The notes under the pieces: generated by a model
Seen by the model: only the letters and a program-made list of their open reading frames with translations
Databases searched by the model: none
Told to the model about the DNA's origin: nothing
Program-made: the position numbers and the translations under genes
Shown here: one piece after another, positions 43,545 through 53,890 of the stretch
Numbering within the stretch: position 1 is the stretch's first letter
Layout of the letters: each line of letters starts with the position of its first letter
Assembly: GCA_945859605.1 (NCBI GenBank)
Contig: OX243817.1
Coordinates: 25,399,069-25,463,068, forward strand
Direction of reading: 5' to 3'
Origin: Lumbricus rubellus
Taxonomy: Eukaryota; Annelida; Clitellata; Crassiclitellata; Lumbricidae
DNA: 64,000 nt

Positions 43545-44620
43545 ATCAACCAATCAATCAATCATAATTTACATAGCTCCCCTTAAAGGTACCTACTCAG
43601 TGGCGCTCCCGGCCGAGATCAAGCAGAAAAACCCAGTCTTTAGCAGTTTGTTAAATTGAGAACAGCTTGGCAGGGTCGCATAGTCAAGGGAAGTCCATTC
43701 CAGGTTGTTGGACCAACCACAGAGTACGAACGCCTCTGCATAGTTGCAGAGCGAATGAAAGAAACCATTAAGTCGCAACGGATAGCAGAGCGCAGTGCGC
43801 GGCGGCCTATGCAAGTGTAAGGGGAAGGCAAAGCTCACACAGATAAGAGGGGTACCCAGCCTGATAAGCATCGCCACACCAAAGATGCAATCCTATATGA
43901 GATGCGTTGCGGAAAAGGAAGCCAGTGCAAGACCTCGCGTATATTTTGGGATACTCGGTCGGACTACGTGAACCCCCCCCCCCCAATAGGTTGCGCGGCA
44001 GCCCGCTGGACTCTCTCCAACCTCTCACATTGAACCCGCGGGAGACCAGCAAAGATGGAGGCGAAGTAGTCGAAGCGGCTCAGCACAAATGCATGGACAA
44101 GAGAAGCTCCTGCTTTAGACGTCAGAGAGCGAGCAATGACCCTGAGCTGCCGCAGTTGGTAGTAGCAGTTGTGGCACACCTGATCTATGTGAGATGCAAG
44201 GGTGAGTTCAGAGTCCAGGAGTATCCCTAGGTCACGCACCACCGAAGAAAGTTATAGATGGGAATTGAGAAGAATGAACGCTCAGGTCGAGCATAGTCAT
44301 CTGTTGCCTAGTGCCCAACCAAATGAATTGGGTTTTTCGGGTGTTGAAGCGGAGTCGGTTTGAGGATATCCAATCTGTGAAGGCCCCATTGCTCGTTGCA
44401 TGGTGCCGTTGGTGTGGGCGGCCTCAATGGCTGCGAGTGGAGGGCAGCGCAGATATGCCTGAGTGTCATCTGCATACAGCTGGTGTAGCACGCCGTAAGA
44501 TGTTAAGATCGGGCATGCCAATGTCGAAAGTGTAGAGCAAATAAAGTAAGGGAGCCAGGACAGAGCCTTGTGGGAGACCAAGTGGAGCCGAGGCCCAGTC
44601 ATTTTGGTTTGTACCAATGC
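43545..44620 (-). mobile_element. L2/CR1-type LINE, 5'-truncated and frameshifted
   Basis: On the minus strand it runs from RT motifs (LHQLYADDTQAYLRC; PEKPNSFGWALGNR) through VRDLGILLDSELTLASHIDQVC and VLSRFDYFASIFAGLPRVQCERL to RRTALCYPLRLNGFFHSLCNYAEAFVLCGWSNNLEWTSL. It finishes with the shared 3' motif GGGAGCGCCACTGAGTAG..GGGGAGCTATGTAAAT and a GATT-type tail. The reading frame is broken several times, so it is an old copy. Confidence 0.82.
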
Positions 44621-45521
44621 AATTCAATTGGAGAGAACTGTTGTGGGTAGCGAAGACAAGAGGCAGGCAATCAAGAAATAGTGTGAGACAATTAAGTGTA
44701 AGCTTAGACCTATCGTTCTGCTCACATGGCCTAATGTAGATTTTATGGGTATGCCTAAGTTTGGACCACGAGGGAACGGGAAATAGAATTTGGGGGACAA
44801 AATTAAACTGTCAACCGATAAAATATATTTGTCGGAGTGCAAATGATATCGGAGGCATTGTACATTGCAAACATGAAATTTAAAATATGCTTAAGTAATC
44901 TACTTTTCGACAACTATTTGCATATAATGATTTAATATAAATACAGGCCTACTATTATATATCACGAGTAGGCTAGGCTAAATGTTGTTCAAATGTTTAC
45001 AATGTAGACGACTCTATCGCGATGCAAATGGATTTACGGCACAGACCATAACCCAGGCCTATCATGTTAAATAAAAATTTCTGATTTTAGAAATCTGATA
45101 ATAGACAATCATTGATTAAAACAAGCCCGCAACGGTCACGCTTTAATTAAATTTTTAGCAAGAACCTGAAATTACAAAGCAGACATTTAAGAACATGGGC
45201 ATTTTTCATAGAATTTTCAAAATGTGAATTTCTTTGCTTCACTCTGTGTCTCACTAGTAGACTAGGCCTATCATTAGTACTTTCGTGCGAAGAAATATGG
45301 TTTTTTAATGTAGAAATTAGAAATAGGAGTTAAATTTCCAGGACGCGGCAAGTGCTCCCAATATGGTGCTCTAGATCCTAGGAAGACCTATGTGCAGGCG
45401 CTCATGAGAATATTATTACAGTGCACAGTTTTGCATATAAACTTATTCATGTATTAGGACTATATAATGTTTGTTCTTTGGAAAATTAAGTATTGGCCTA
45501 TCTAAATATGAATCTGGTGTT
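44621..45521. other. intergenic, 5' flank of copy 5
   Basis: Bases 45150-45410 resemble the interior of the hAT-like element at 1390-1640. From about 45455 (ATAATGTTTGTTCTTTGG) the sequence aligns with the upstream region of copies 3 and 4, but without their long TA run. Confidence 0.5.
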
Positions 45522-45596
45522 GTGTTATCAAGCTATTTGTCCAGCAAATGTTGACTTTCCGCGATCTGTTGACCATTTCCGCAATATTTAAAGTCC
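45522..45596 (+). promoter_or_regulatory. conserved proximal upstream block, copy 5
   Basis: GTGTTATCAAGCTATTTGTCC..TTGACTTTCCGCGAT..CGCAATATTTAAAGTCC matches the block of the other copies and ends 132 bases before the start codon. TATTTAAA is the TATA-like candidate. Confidence 0.5.
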
Positions 45597-45728
45597 ATCA
45601 GTTTTCAGTAAGCTACATATTTCGCGCCTTTATAAGTAAGCTTCACTTCCTACTAACAACTGACAGAAACTGTAATTGTGACAAACGCCTTATATTTAGG
45701 GCTCTGTATAAAGACAGGAAAGTGCAAG

Positions 45729-48700
45729 ATGCAGACAGCTTCCATCAGTCTACTAATCATCTTAATAGCGTTGGCATTTCCACTTTCAACCGAAGCTCAG
45801 GTAACAGGTAGACATGTCCGCCAGCTGTCTGATCGAGGGTGTCGTATCCGAGCAGTCGATTCGCTAATGCACGAAATTATACGGAACAAATTGACCGAAG
45901 AAATGTTGAACCTGATCGAGTACAAGTTGACCTTCAGGAATTACAGCTACAACCCGATGACAACCAACGTCACTCGTTACCACAAAGCTGACACTTGGTC
46001 TCGGGTGTCGACGTACCAAGGCCAGATCCTGCTCTCCCTCGCCTTCAACTACGGCGTTCTCTCCCTCATGACGCTGACATCAGGAACCAATTCCACGAAA
46101 GTAGAACTAGAGGACATTCCCAGCGGATGTATCGGAGAGTTGCTAGAGGAGCAGAAAGTGGAATTGGTGCGGCAGCTGCTGATGAGGGACTTCAAAGAAG
46201 ATGGAAATATATCGATCGTCGGAGAAGGGAGGGTATGTAACATAGAAATCACGAATCTATCTGGCTACGCCAAATTCACCGATCACTGTTGCTTCGTAGA
46301 AATGCATACGCAAGCGCAGGTCTGCGAGTTAAATGATGCCAACCAATGGCTTCGTGTCATGTGGCTAATGCTTACCGTTATAAGATACGGGGTTTTGCTT
46401 TTCGGTCCTTTACTCTTCCTCTCCACCATTGCAAAACTGATCAACCAAAAAATTCCATACGTTGTGACATTGAAGGAACCACTACGGAAGACAATTCTGC
46501 TTTCCAAAGATGAAGGTGACCTTCAACGCTTCAAAGTGAAAAGAAGCGTCAATCTAAAGAACCATGAATGCAAGAATCTACCGAAGCTAATGAAATCTTT
46601 ACACAGCAGGAAGCGTTCCATCGGGTCTAATTGCAAGTTGCTAGATGGGAAACCGTTCAGTAGTTTTATCTACGAATATCGGATCTTGGTACATTACACG
46701 CGACTTCTCGTGGAAGATGAGGTTCCGATTGGATTATGGAAACTGATGATGAAATCCGTGTTCTTCTGCGAACTACGCGAAGTGGGACCATTTGTCGAAT
46801 GCTGTAAACAGAGCATGTGTAAATTGTGCTCGTGTATTCCGTGGATCAAGTTCTGGAAGGTGGTCGGACTCATTCTGCTCGTTCTTCTTCTACCAATACC
46901 ATATTATCTTCGCCTTCTCATCTTCTACTTTTTCGAACAAGAAGAAGTGGTGTCGCGAAATGAAGCTGTAACGAGGATGGGACTGATGCAGAGCTTCGAA
47001 AACAGCATTGTCCTTTATCTCCTTCCCACGCACCCATTGTTTCTCGGTATTTACGCCATCTATTTTACCATGGCTGTGACCTTTGCATTCTCGTCGAAGA
47101 TGAAAGGAAGTTCGTTTCAGAAGATCATTGTCGGCAGTTTTGACGATCTCCAAAATCTGTCGTGGCTTGGCATTCTACATATGATGGTTTCGAATGTGAT
47201 CTGGCCTTTTGAGTTTGGTTTATTTGCAATCATAATAGTATTCATTTATTGGCCAATCGCTGTGCCCATTACATGCCTCATTTCTGTCGGTTACTGTATA
47301 CCCACAATCTATCTGACAATACGAATGTTTTTCTATTCGAATACGTCAATCGTGGACAGACTTTTTAAACCTGATTTCGCAGATCTGATGGAAACAAGTC
47401 AGCAATCTTTCGAGATCAAAACCTTTTGGGAGTTATTCTTTGATTCCGATAAGCAGAGCAACAACGACACAAAGGCCAACGATCCTGAAAGTGCTAAATA
47501 TATACGCAAGATGGTCAAGACGACATTCATGGCTGACTCAGAAGTTGACAAGATGGTAAACTACAATCCAAAGATCCAGGGTCAACCATCAGAAAGTACG
47601 GAAGAGCAGGCGGCAGAAACGCGGAACTGGATATCCAGATGTGGGAACATTGCAATTCACACGTGCACAGCGACGTTCTGTGTCGCTGCTATGTATTCCG
47701 CGCTGATAATTCTGTCTGAGTGCATTGGCTGCCTTGTCGAGATTGTAGTCTTTACGATAATGGGTGTCATCGTCAACGCTGGTGCCCTGCTCAAGTACGT
47801 TACTCTGGCCATGCTTATCCTCGTATACGTCTACGACAGTTTCAACAACGTCGAGAAGAAATACCTACAGCTAAACAAGACTCTCTTTAACAACGTTCGA
47901 GGCATAGTCAAGGGAGTAGAAGAAGTGACAAGGCAACCGGCCGATCTACAGGAGAACACTGGGTTCAAATCTCAAGAACTCAGCGAGCAAGCGGACTACG
48001 AGGAATCAGATGACGTGGCAAAGGGTATGTCTCGCTACTGGTTTATCAACGATCTCGTTCTATTTGTCGACAACGATGATGTGCCTCGAATTCCAAAGAA
48101 ACTTTTTGATGAAGTTTGTCAGATCGATGTGACCGGAGTGCCTGGACCCATATATAATGGTCTCTTGTCTGCTCTCAAATCGTTCCTTAAAATGGCCATC
48201 TTTGTAATTTTCGTATTTCTTGCAATCCTGTCTTTCGCATCTGCTAATGGACTGTCTACGACGACCCAGACGATCGCTGCCCTTGCCGGAGGATCAGTGC
48301 CGCTGCTCTTGAAAAAAATCATACACATGCCGAAGCCAGACGTCGATATGGGAACGGTCAGCTTCAAGAACAAATTAGAAGAAGTAGTCTCGAATTTCTA
48401 CCAGTTTTGGCCGATGAATGATTTTTCTTTCGAGATGCAGCAAAGAAAGGAAAAGGGTTCAGCGAAAGATGATGTGTCCATTGAGTTGTCAAATCCCGTC
48501 GACAACGCGGCAGAAGATATCTATGAAAATATTCAAGGTATTTTAATGCTCGGTCAGCATCATAGTATTACAACAACAAAAAAGAGCAACAAAGGTGAAT
48601 TAACAAAACTTCTGCGTAAAGAAATTGCATTTACTGGACCAGAGGTAGACATACTAATACTGTTGCCAAATGATTTCAATGAGCAAGAGTTCTGCAAAAA

Positions 48701-48899
48701 GGAGAATTGTGAAGAGGTCGAAGCAAATGCTCCGATTAACAAACGCAGTTCACGTATGACACGTTTGAGGAAGAGTACTGCACGACGTCCGAAAAAAGGT
48801 TTCAATAATGACGTCACTAAGAAAAATGGCAGTGGAGGGGAGTCTAAAGAAGATCAACTTCTGCCAGGGTTTAACAGAGTTTTACGTTCAGACGTCTGA
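45729..48899 (+). CDS. multi-pass membrane protein, array copy 5 (1056 aa)
   Basis: An intact, intronless frame. An in-frame ATG exists 17 codons upstream (45678), but 45729 is chosen because it alone gives a clean signal peptide (MQTASISLLIILIALAF..TEAQ) and sits in the GTGCAAG-ATG context of all copies. Domains follow copy 1, its closest relative: both have KKSNKGEL and DILI.LP in the tail, a dibasic pair of loops (FKVKRSVNLK and SRKRSIGSNC) and ADLQENTGFKSQELSEQ before the invariant RYWFINDLVLFVDNDDVPR block. The cysteine-rich loop after VGPFVECC is shorter than in copy 1. Function unknown. Confidence 0.9.
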   Translation: MQTASISLLIILIALAFPLSTEAQVTGRHVRQLSDRGCRIRAVDSLMHEIIRNKLTEEMLNLIEYKLTFRNYSYNPMTTNVTRYHKADTWSRVSTYQGQILLSLAFNYGVLSLMTLTSGTNSTKVELEDIPSGCIGELLEEQKVELVRQLLMRDFKEDGNISIVGEGRVCNIEITNLSGYAKFTDHCCFVEMHTQAQVCELNDANQWLRVMWLMLTVIRYGVLLFGPLLFLSTIAKLINQKIPYVVTLKEPLRKTILLSKDEGDLQRFKVKRSVNLKNHECKNLPKLMKSLHSRKRSIGSNCKLLDGKPFSSFIYEYRILVHYTRLLVEDEVPIGLWKLMMKSVFFCELREVGPFVECCKQSMCKLCSCIPWIKFWKVVGLILLVLLLPIPYYLRLLIFYFFEQEEVVSRNEAVTRMGLMQSFENSIVLYLLPTHPLFLGIYAIYFTMAVTFAFSSKMKGSSFQKIIVGSFDDLQNLSWLGILHMMVSNVIWPFEFGLFAIIIVFIYWPIAVPITCLISVGYCIPTIYLTIRMFFYSNTSIVDRLFKPDFADLMETSQQSFEIKTFWELFFDSDKQSNNDTKANDPESAKYIRKMVKTTFMADSEVDKMVNYNPKIQGQPSESTEEQAAETRNWISRCGNIAIHTCTATFCVAAMYSALIILSECIGCLVEIVVFTIMGVIVNAGALLKYVTLAMLILVYVYDSFNNVEKKYLQLNKTLFNNVRGIVKGVEEVTRQPADLQENTGFKSQELSEQADYEESDDVAKGMSRYWFINDLVLFVDNDDVPRIPKKLFDEVCQIDVTGVPGPIYNGLLSALKSFLKMAIFVIFVFLAILSFASANGLSTTTQTIAALAGGSVPLLLKKIIHMPKPDVDMGTVSFKNKLEEVVSNFYQFWPMNDFSFEMQQRKEKGSAKDDVSIELSNPVDNAAEDIYENIQGILMLGQHHSITTTKKSNKGELTKLLRKEIAFTGPEVDILILLPNDFNEQEFCKKENCEEVEANAPINKRSSRMTRLRKSTARRPKKGFNNDVTKKNGSGGESKEDQLLPGFNRVLRSDV

Positions 48900-50420
48900 G
48901 AAAGAGCTAGCGCTGCGGAACATCCGACGAAAATAATAGGCCTGTATAAGTTCTCTAGCTGTTATTTATCACTTTGCAAATCTACTAAATCTTTCAAAGA
49001 GAAACAAATGCTGTGCAGAAACATAAACTTGTAATTTATTTTATGTAGGCCTATCGTATAACCAAGTTCCTAGTTCCTATTGTTGTCCTAACAGTACTAT
49101 TATGCAAAAAAACGCAGCTCGCACAGAATTACAATAGACCTAATTGAATGCATTTTACATTGATTGCTTTTAGGGCTATTTCGCAGTTGTAATCATGAAC
49201 TTAATTAACTCCGCCATTCGTCGCTGCAGAAACATATAAATGCTTTTGCGTTCAGGCAGGACAATCGATGAAGACAACCGTTGCTTTGGTAATATTCTAG
49301 AACCAGAAATTTAAATGATGGGCCTATATAGGTCTATTTGCAGAACTTTTCAATCTAGAAAATATGACGATCTTAAATAAAAGTAGGCCTATAGATCTTT
49401 TTGCAGCACTGGTCAGGACAATTCTCTAAAATCCATTTTTGGTTTGGTTGTCCTTTTACCAATTATTATTTAGCCTAGGCCTACTGCGATGTAGGTGTTA
49501 TTGGGACTATACGATGCTTTATACCCCATTATGAATTTGTGCGTCTGCATGTGGAGTAACGAATAAGCTATAGTTACTTAACTTAGGCCTACTTTAGCGC
49601 TTTAGGCCTAATTGTTTTCTCATAAATGTAGATAGGCCTATATGCTATTTTTCCCACAAGAAAGTAGGGTAAGTGGTGCAAAAGTGGCAGGGTGAGGCAG
49701 GGGCTTCTATCCCCCCTAAGCAGCCGGGCGCAATAGACCCTACATATTCTGCACCCCCTTCTTGGGCCGACCTTCCCTCCCGGCAATATGTAGCCTAATC
49801 TAGTCCCCTAACTATAGAAAATGAAGGGTTCTGGGGGGTGAGACAAACAGGCGTCCAGCAGACGATAACCAAAGCATGTAGCGCCGAGACGGGGAGGGGT
49901 TTTGGATGTGTTATGCGTCCCTGCCCATAAGAAATGTTTGCAATTTCCACATTGCAATAACCGCAATACAATCAAATACATTGTGGGCCTTCGTAATAAA
50001 TGATGTTGTTTTCTGTAGTGCTAAAGGAACAAAATTTAAATATGTTGAAATTTGACAGTTTGAAATTTGAAAGATAACGCTGGAGAGAAGCCATTTAGTT
50101 CAGTGTTTACTGTTTAATCAGTGTGTTACCTATAGTCACACTGCTTTGGGGAATTTAGGTTTTGGGGAGGGTTAAATGGCTGTTTTGGGCGAACGAAAAC
50201 CGCTCAGCCAGAAATTTTCTGACAGCCGTTTTTAGTCTTTCGCCTAATTTTCCTCCCTGAAACATGCATTTAGCCTACTTCCCCAAAAAGCTGATGCATG
50301 GCCTTATCTTTAGTGGGCCTACTTCGATGCTTTGCAGTCAAATTCTTCTACTGACGGGATAACTGCACTTGTATAAACCTGTCAAATTTATAGGGGGGGG
50401 GGGGGAAGGTTGCATTAGGG
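48900..50420 (+). other. 3' flank of copy 5 and decayed repeats
   Basis: Bases 49010-49400 match the 3' flanks of the other array genes, with AATAAA at 49376-49381. Bases 49795-49990 resemble the interior block of the hAT-like elements at 9840-9960 and 59090-59175. A G run lies near 50391-50405. No gene is supported. Confidence 0.5.
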
Positions 50421-51320
50421 AAGTGCTGTCCAACCTTTTTGGCCCCGTGGGCCGCAGAAGCAATATTCGTGAAGCCGAGGGCCGCAAAAATAAGTTCAAA
50501 AGCAACGGGGAAAAAATTTGCTGATAATTTTTTACTGTTTTATGGAATTATTGTAATGTATAAATGAATAGTGCATAATACCTTGAATAGCTTACACGGT
50601 GGTTGATTATATTATAGATCAGCACCAAAATTTATTATTAGGTGCGCTCAGCTGGATTTCAAGTTTGTCGCCCAACCTGGCAGCCACGGTCTGGCAAACT
50701 CAGCTCTTCATTTAGTCTCCCAGATACAGTTTGTTTGGTTCATCTCCATCCTGTGGCTGAGCCGAGACCAGAGTCGATTATTTTGGTCTAAGGAACAGTC
50801 ACAGTTGTTGGCTGAGAATGAACCAAAGACATCGCCATTCATCGGTTCTGTCCATTGACTCTTATCGATAGTTCCCCTCAACTCTCAGGACTTCAATTGA
50901 ACAATCTCTCGAAAGGAACTGTTGCAACTGGCCTACTTACAGTCGTGCTGAAACGCTGTAGGCTACACAATAGTACACATCTCAGAAACTGGCTAGAAGT
51001 GAACGGTTTGAATATTGGCTTTGCGGTGTCAGTTTAGTTGAGTAGGCCTACAGGGATAAAAATTGTTCAAAACAAGAAGCCGTTTGTCGGTCTTTTGATA
51101 GACAATGGCAGCCTAACCATAAGATAGGAAGAAGACATTAGAATTGGCTTTCCGGTGGCTTTTCCAACCTCAGAAACCATTGCAATATCAATTTTAAAAA
51201 ACAGATTCGACTAGGCTTTGTCCTTTATTTTATTTTATACACAGTAGAAGAATTTCGTATGCTCTGGCGGGCCACTTGAAATAGCTCCGCGGCCCGCGGG
51301 CCGCACGTTGGACAGCACTG
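50421..51320. mobile_element. non-autonomous hAT-like element, 0.9 kb
   Basis: The ends are inverted AGTGCTGTCCAAC motifs followed by GGCCCnGnGGGCCGC, a Charlie-like hAT end. The 8 bases CATTAGGG flank it at 50413-50420 and 51321-51328. The first base of the left end is A instead of C. The interior has no transposase frame that I can recognise. Confidence 0.87.
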
Positions 51321-51723
51321 CATTAGGGTAAGAAGCCCTTTTACATGGGGCAAGAAGCCCAATGACTCAAATTCATGTTTTCTGCAAGATTAAAAGCCAG
51401 TCTGCGTACATCTGACGTGGTCAAGCCAAAGAATGCCTTCTCCATTTCTAAGATGTGCTGGAGGAGTAGCTGTTCATACTTTGGAGGAAAACAGACTTGT
51501 GGCAGCCAAGTACTACAAGGCCAGGCCTAAGGACCTTTTTGTCTCTATGGCGTCGTAAAGTCTTCGGAGGAGCTCCATACTTCCGAGCTGCAGATTTCAA
51601 TGAGGCCTTTTGCCCCAACGACAGCGGTCTATTATTATTGATTTTGTCGATCGGTTCGCTGTTAAACCGAATCGATAATTTTAAGCTGTATTTCATTTGT
51701 GCACTTAGCCTACGTAGTTAAAT

Positions 51724-53135
51724 AATGTCATGTCATGTCATGTCGCCATCGTCGCATCGCGACGGTTGGCTACATGAATGGACCTTTAATGCCCAGAGTC
51801 TTCTGTTCCTTGTCGCGCTCATTAAGTCAGAGCCTACAAGTCCTGTCCAGTTCAGGACGTTGTCGATCCAAGATATCCTCTGCCTTCCTCGTCCTCGGTT
51901 CCCCTCCACAAAACCCGTCATGATGCTGCTTTCGATGCTACCGTTTTGTTGTCTCATGATATGACCAAAATATCGAAGTTTCCGAATTTTGGTGTGGGCC
52001 AATAGTTCTCTTGTGGCTCCCGCTGACACATACACCTGTTCATTGGTCATCCTTTTAGTCCATGGAATTCTCAGCAGCTTTCTGATACACTTGTTCTCAA
52101 ATGCTTGAATTCGCTTTTCTTCATCCTTTTTCAGAGTCCATGCTTCACATCCATACGTCGCTACTGGCCACACCAAAGCCTTCATCAACCGCAATTTGGT
52201 GACGATGCTGATTGATTTATTCTTCCAAATTTTCGTCAATTTGGTCATGACGATCATTCCCATGGCTAGTCTGGATTTAACTTCATTCACACAATTCCCA
52301 TCTTTTGATAGGCCTATCCTACTCCCTAAATATACAAAGGAATCCACTTGTTCTAGTCTTCCCGTACCCACCACCGTTTTGAGCACCTCCTCAGTAGTCG
52401 TCATAACTTTCGTCTTAGTTACGTTGATTGACATTCCACATTCTTCTGCAGCACTTGCGACTTGTTTCACGAGTTCTTGTAGTTCTTCTGGTGTTGTGGC
52501 CAGTAGGACAATATCGTCAGCATATCTCAGGTTATTGATGGTTCTTCCGCCAATCCTGAATCCACCGGCGAAACCTGTTAGTGCCTTTCGCATAATTTGC
52601 TCTGCTAAAATGTTAAACAGACATGGGGAGAGGTTGCAGCCCTGTCGAACACCTTTTCTAACCTTGAACCATGCTGAAGTGTGGTCGTTTGTTCTTACAT
52701 TTGCCTGTTGTTGTCTGTACAAATTTCTTAGCAGCTGGACTAGATGAGGTGGAAAGCCCATTTCAAGCATGGTTAGCCATAGCTGATCATGTCGGACCCT
52801 ATCAAAGGCCTTAGTAAAGTCAATGAAACAAAAGTAGAGTGGTTGATTTCTTTCTCTTGCTTTCTCTATTATAATCCTGAGGTTCACAATCTGGTCTCTT
52901 GTACCTCTTTTTGGTCTGAAGCCCGCTTGTTCCTGGGCAATCTCCATTTCGAGCTTGTTTTGCATGCGGTCTAGCATAACGCGCAGCAAAATTTTGCTTG
53001 CGTGCGAGACCAGTGCAATGGTTCTGTAATTGTCACACTGGAGCGGGTCACCCTTCTTAGGAAGTGGGATGAATGTTGATTGAGTCCATTCTTCCGGCCA
53101 TACTCCGGAAATAATGACATATCCCTTAAACATGA
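51724..53135 (-). mobile_element. 5'-truncated non-LTR retrotransposon with TGACA tail
   Basis: The minus-strand element ends in an ATGAC tandem repeat (complement of 51724-51742), a short-repeat 3' tail. Its only frame is an RT fragment that begins near 53133, so the endonuclease and early part are missing. No target duplication was identified. Confidence 0.85.
51733..53133 (-). CDS. non-LTR reverse transcriptase (partial, 466 aa)
   Basis: Reverse transcriptase of an endonuclease-type LINE. It begins with EEWTQSTFIPLPKKGDP, continues with EQAGFRPKRGTRDQIVNLR, FIDFTKAFDRV, VRKGVRQGCNLSP and the catalytic RYADDIVLLA, then a thumb and C-terminal region with VKSRLAMG, YGCEAWTLKK, CIRKLLRIPW and GNRGRGRQRISWIDNV. 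The frame has no internal stop over 466 codons and runs into the tail repeat. The apparent start methionine is internal to the true protein, because the N-terminal endonuclease is absent. The clade is not assigned. Confidence 0.85.
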   Translation of the reverse strand: MFKGYVIISGVWPEEWTQSTFIPLPKKGDPLQCDNYRTIALVSHASKILLRVMLDRMQNKLEMEIAQEQAGFRPKRGTRDQIVNLRIIIEKARERNQPLYFCFIDFTKAFDRVRHDQLWLTMLEMGFPPHLVQLLRNLYRQQQANVRTNDHTSAWFKVRKGVRQGCNLSPCLFNILAEQIMRKALTGFAGGFRIGGRTINNLRYADDIVLLATTPEELQELVKQVASAAEECGMSINVTKTKVMTTTEEVLKTVVGTGRLEQVDSFVYLGSRIGLSKDGNCVNEVKSRLAMGMIVMTKLTKIWKNKSISIVTKLRLMKALVWPVATYGCEAWTLKKDEEKRIQAFENKCIRKLLRIPWTKRMTNEQVYVSAGATRELLAHTKIRKLRYFGHIMRQQNGSIESSIMTGFVEGNRGRGRQRISWIDNVLNWTGLVGSDLMSATRNRRLWALKVHSCSQPSRCDDGDMT

Positions 53136-53890
53136 AATAAGTTAGGCCTACAGCTGAATGAATTGCATACGAGAATTAGAAAACAGACACCAAAAACACA
53201 CTTTTGCTGTCCTTCACCGAAACAAGAAATTGATCACGTTTGAACTTCCTATAATTCGTAATGGCGTCTGCTGTCATGGACAGTTATCAAATTTCCCCCA
53301 CAAAAGTCGCCAAATGCAAAGATATTCAGCGGGGGCGTCTTCCCCACACTAGGCGTTATGCCCCACCCTACCCTTTAGATTTTAAGACGGTTAGCAGAAA
53401 TATCTCGCCAGCGTTACATCAAGCGTGATACTGTACAATCCCCCTACAGGGCCTAGGGGAGAGCGGGGCATAATGGGATACCGGGGTATAACGGGAAACA
53501 TCATTATTGGCCATCTTACCTACTTTTAAAATACGGAAAAAAATTCAATCTGAAGTAAAGCATAACCTATTTGAAGATGAAAGACAAAAGCTTTTAAGAT
53601 TTTTATGCGTCTTGCAGTTTTTATGATGAAAAATTGATTTTCACGCTCTCCCAAGTAAGAAACGTCCACTATTCAAAAAATTGTACAAAAACAGTGGAGC
53701 TAGGCCTATATTAAATTTAAGTTATAGCCTACCATACATGTGCAGGGCACGTTATATATACAATCACATATTCCTATTTAAAAATTTGTACAAGTTCAGT
53801 ATTTTGTTTCAAAATGGCGGATTTACATTTTTTGGCATTATTGGGCATAATGGGATACAGATATCCCATTTTGCCCTTGCTGTGGTGCGA

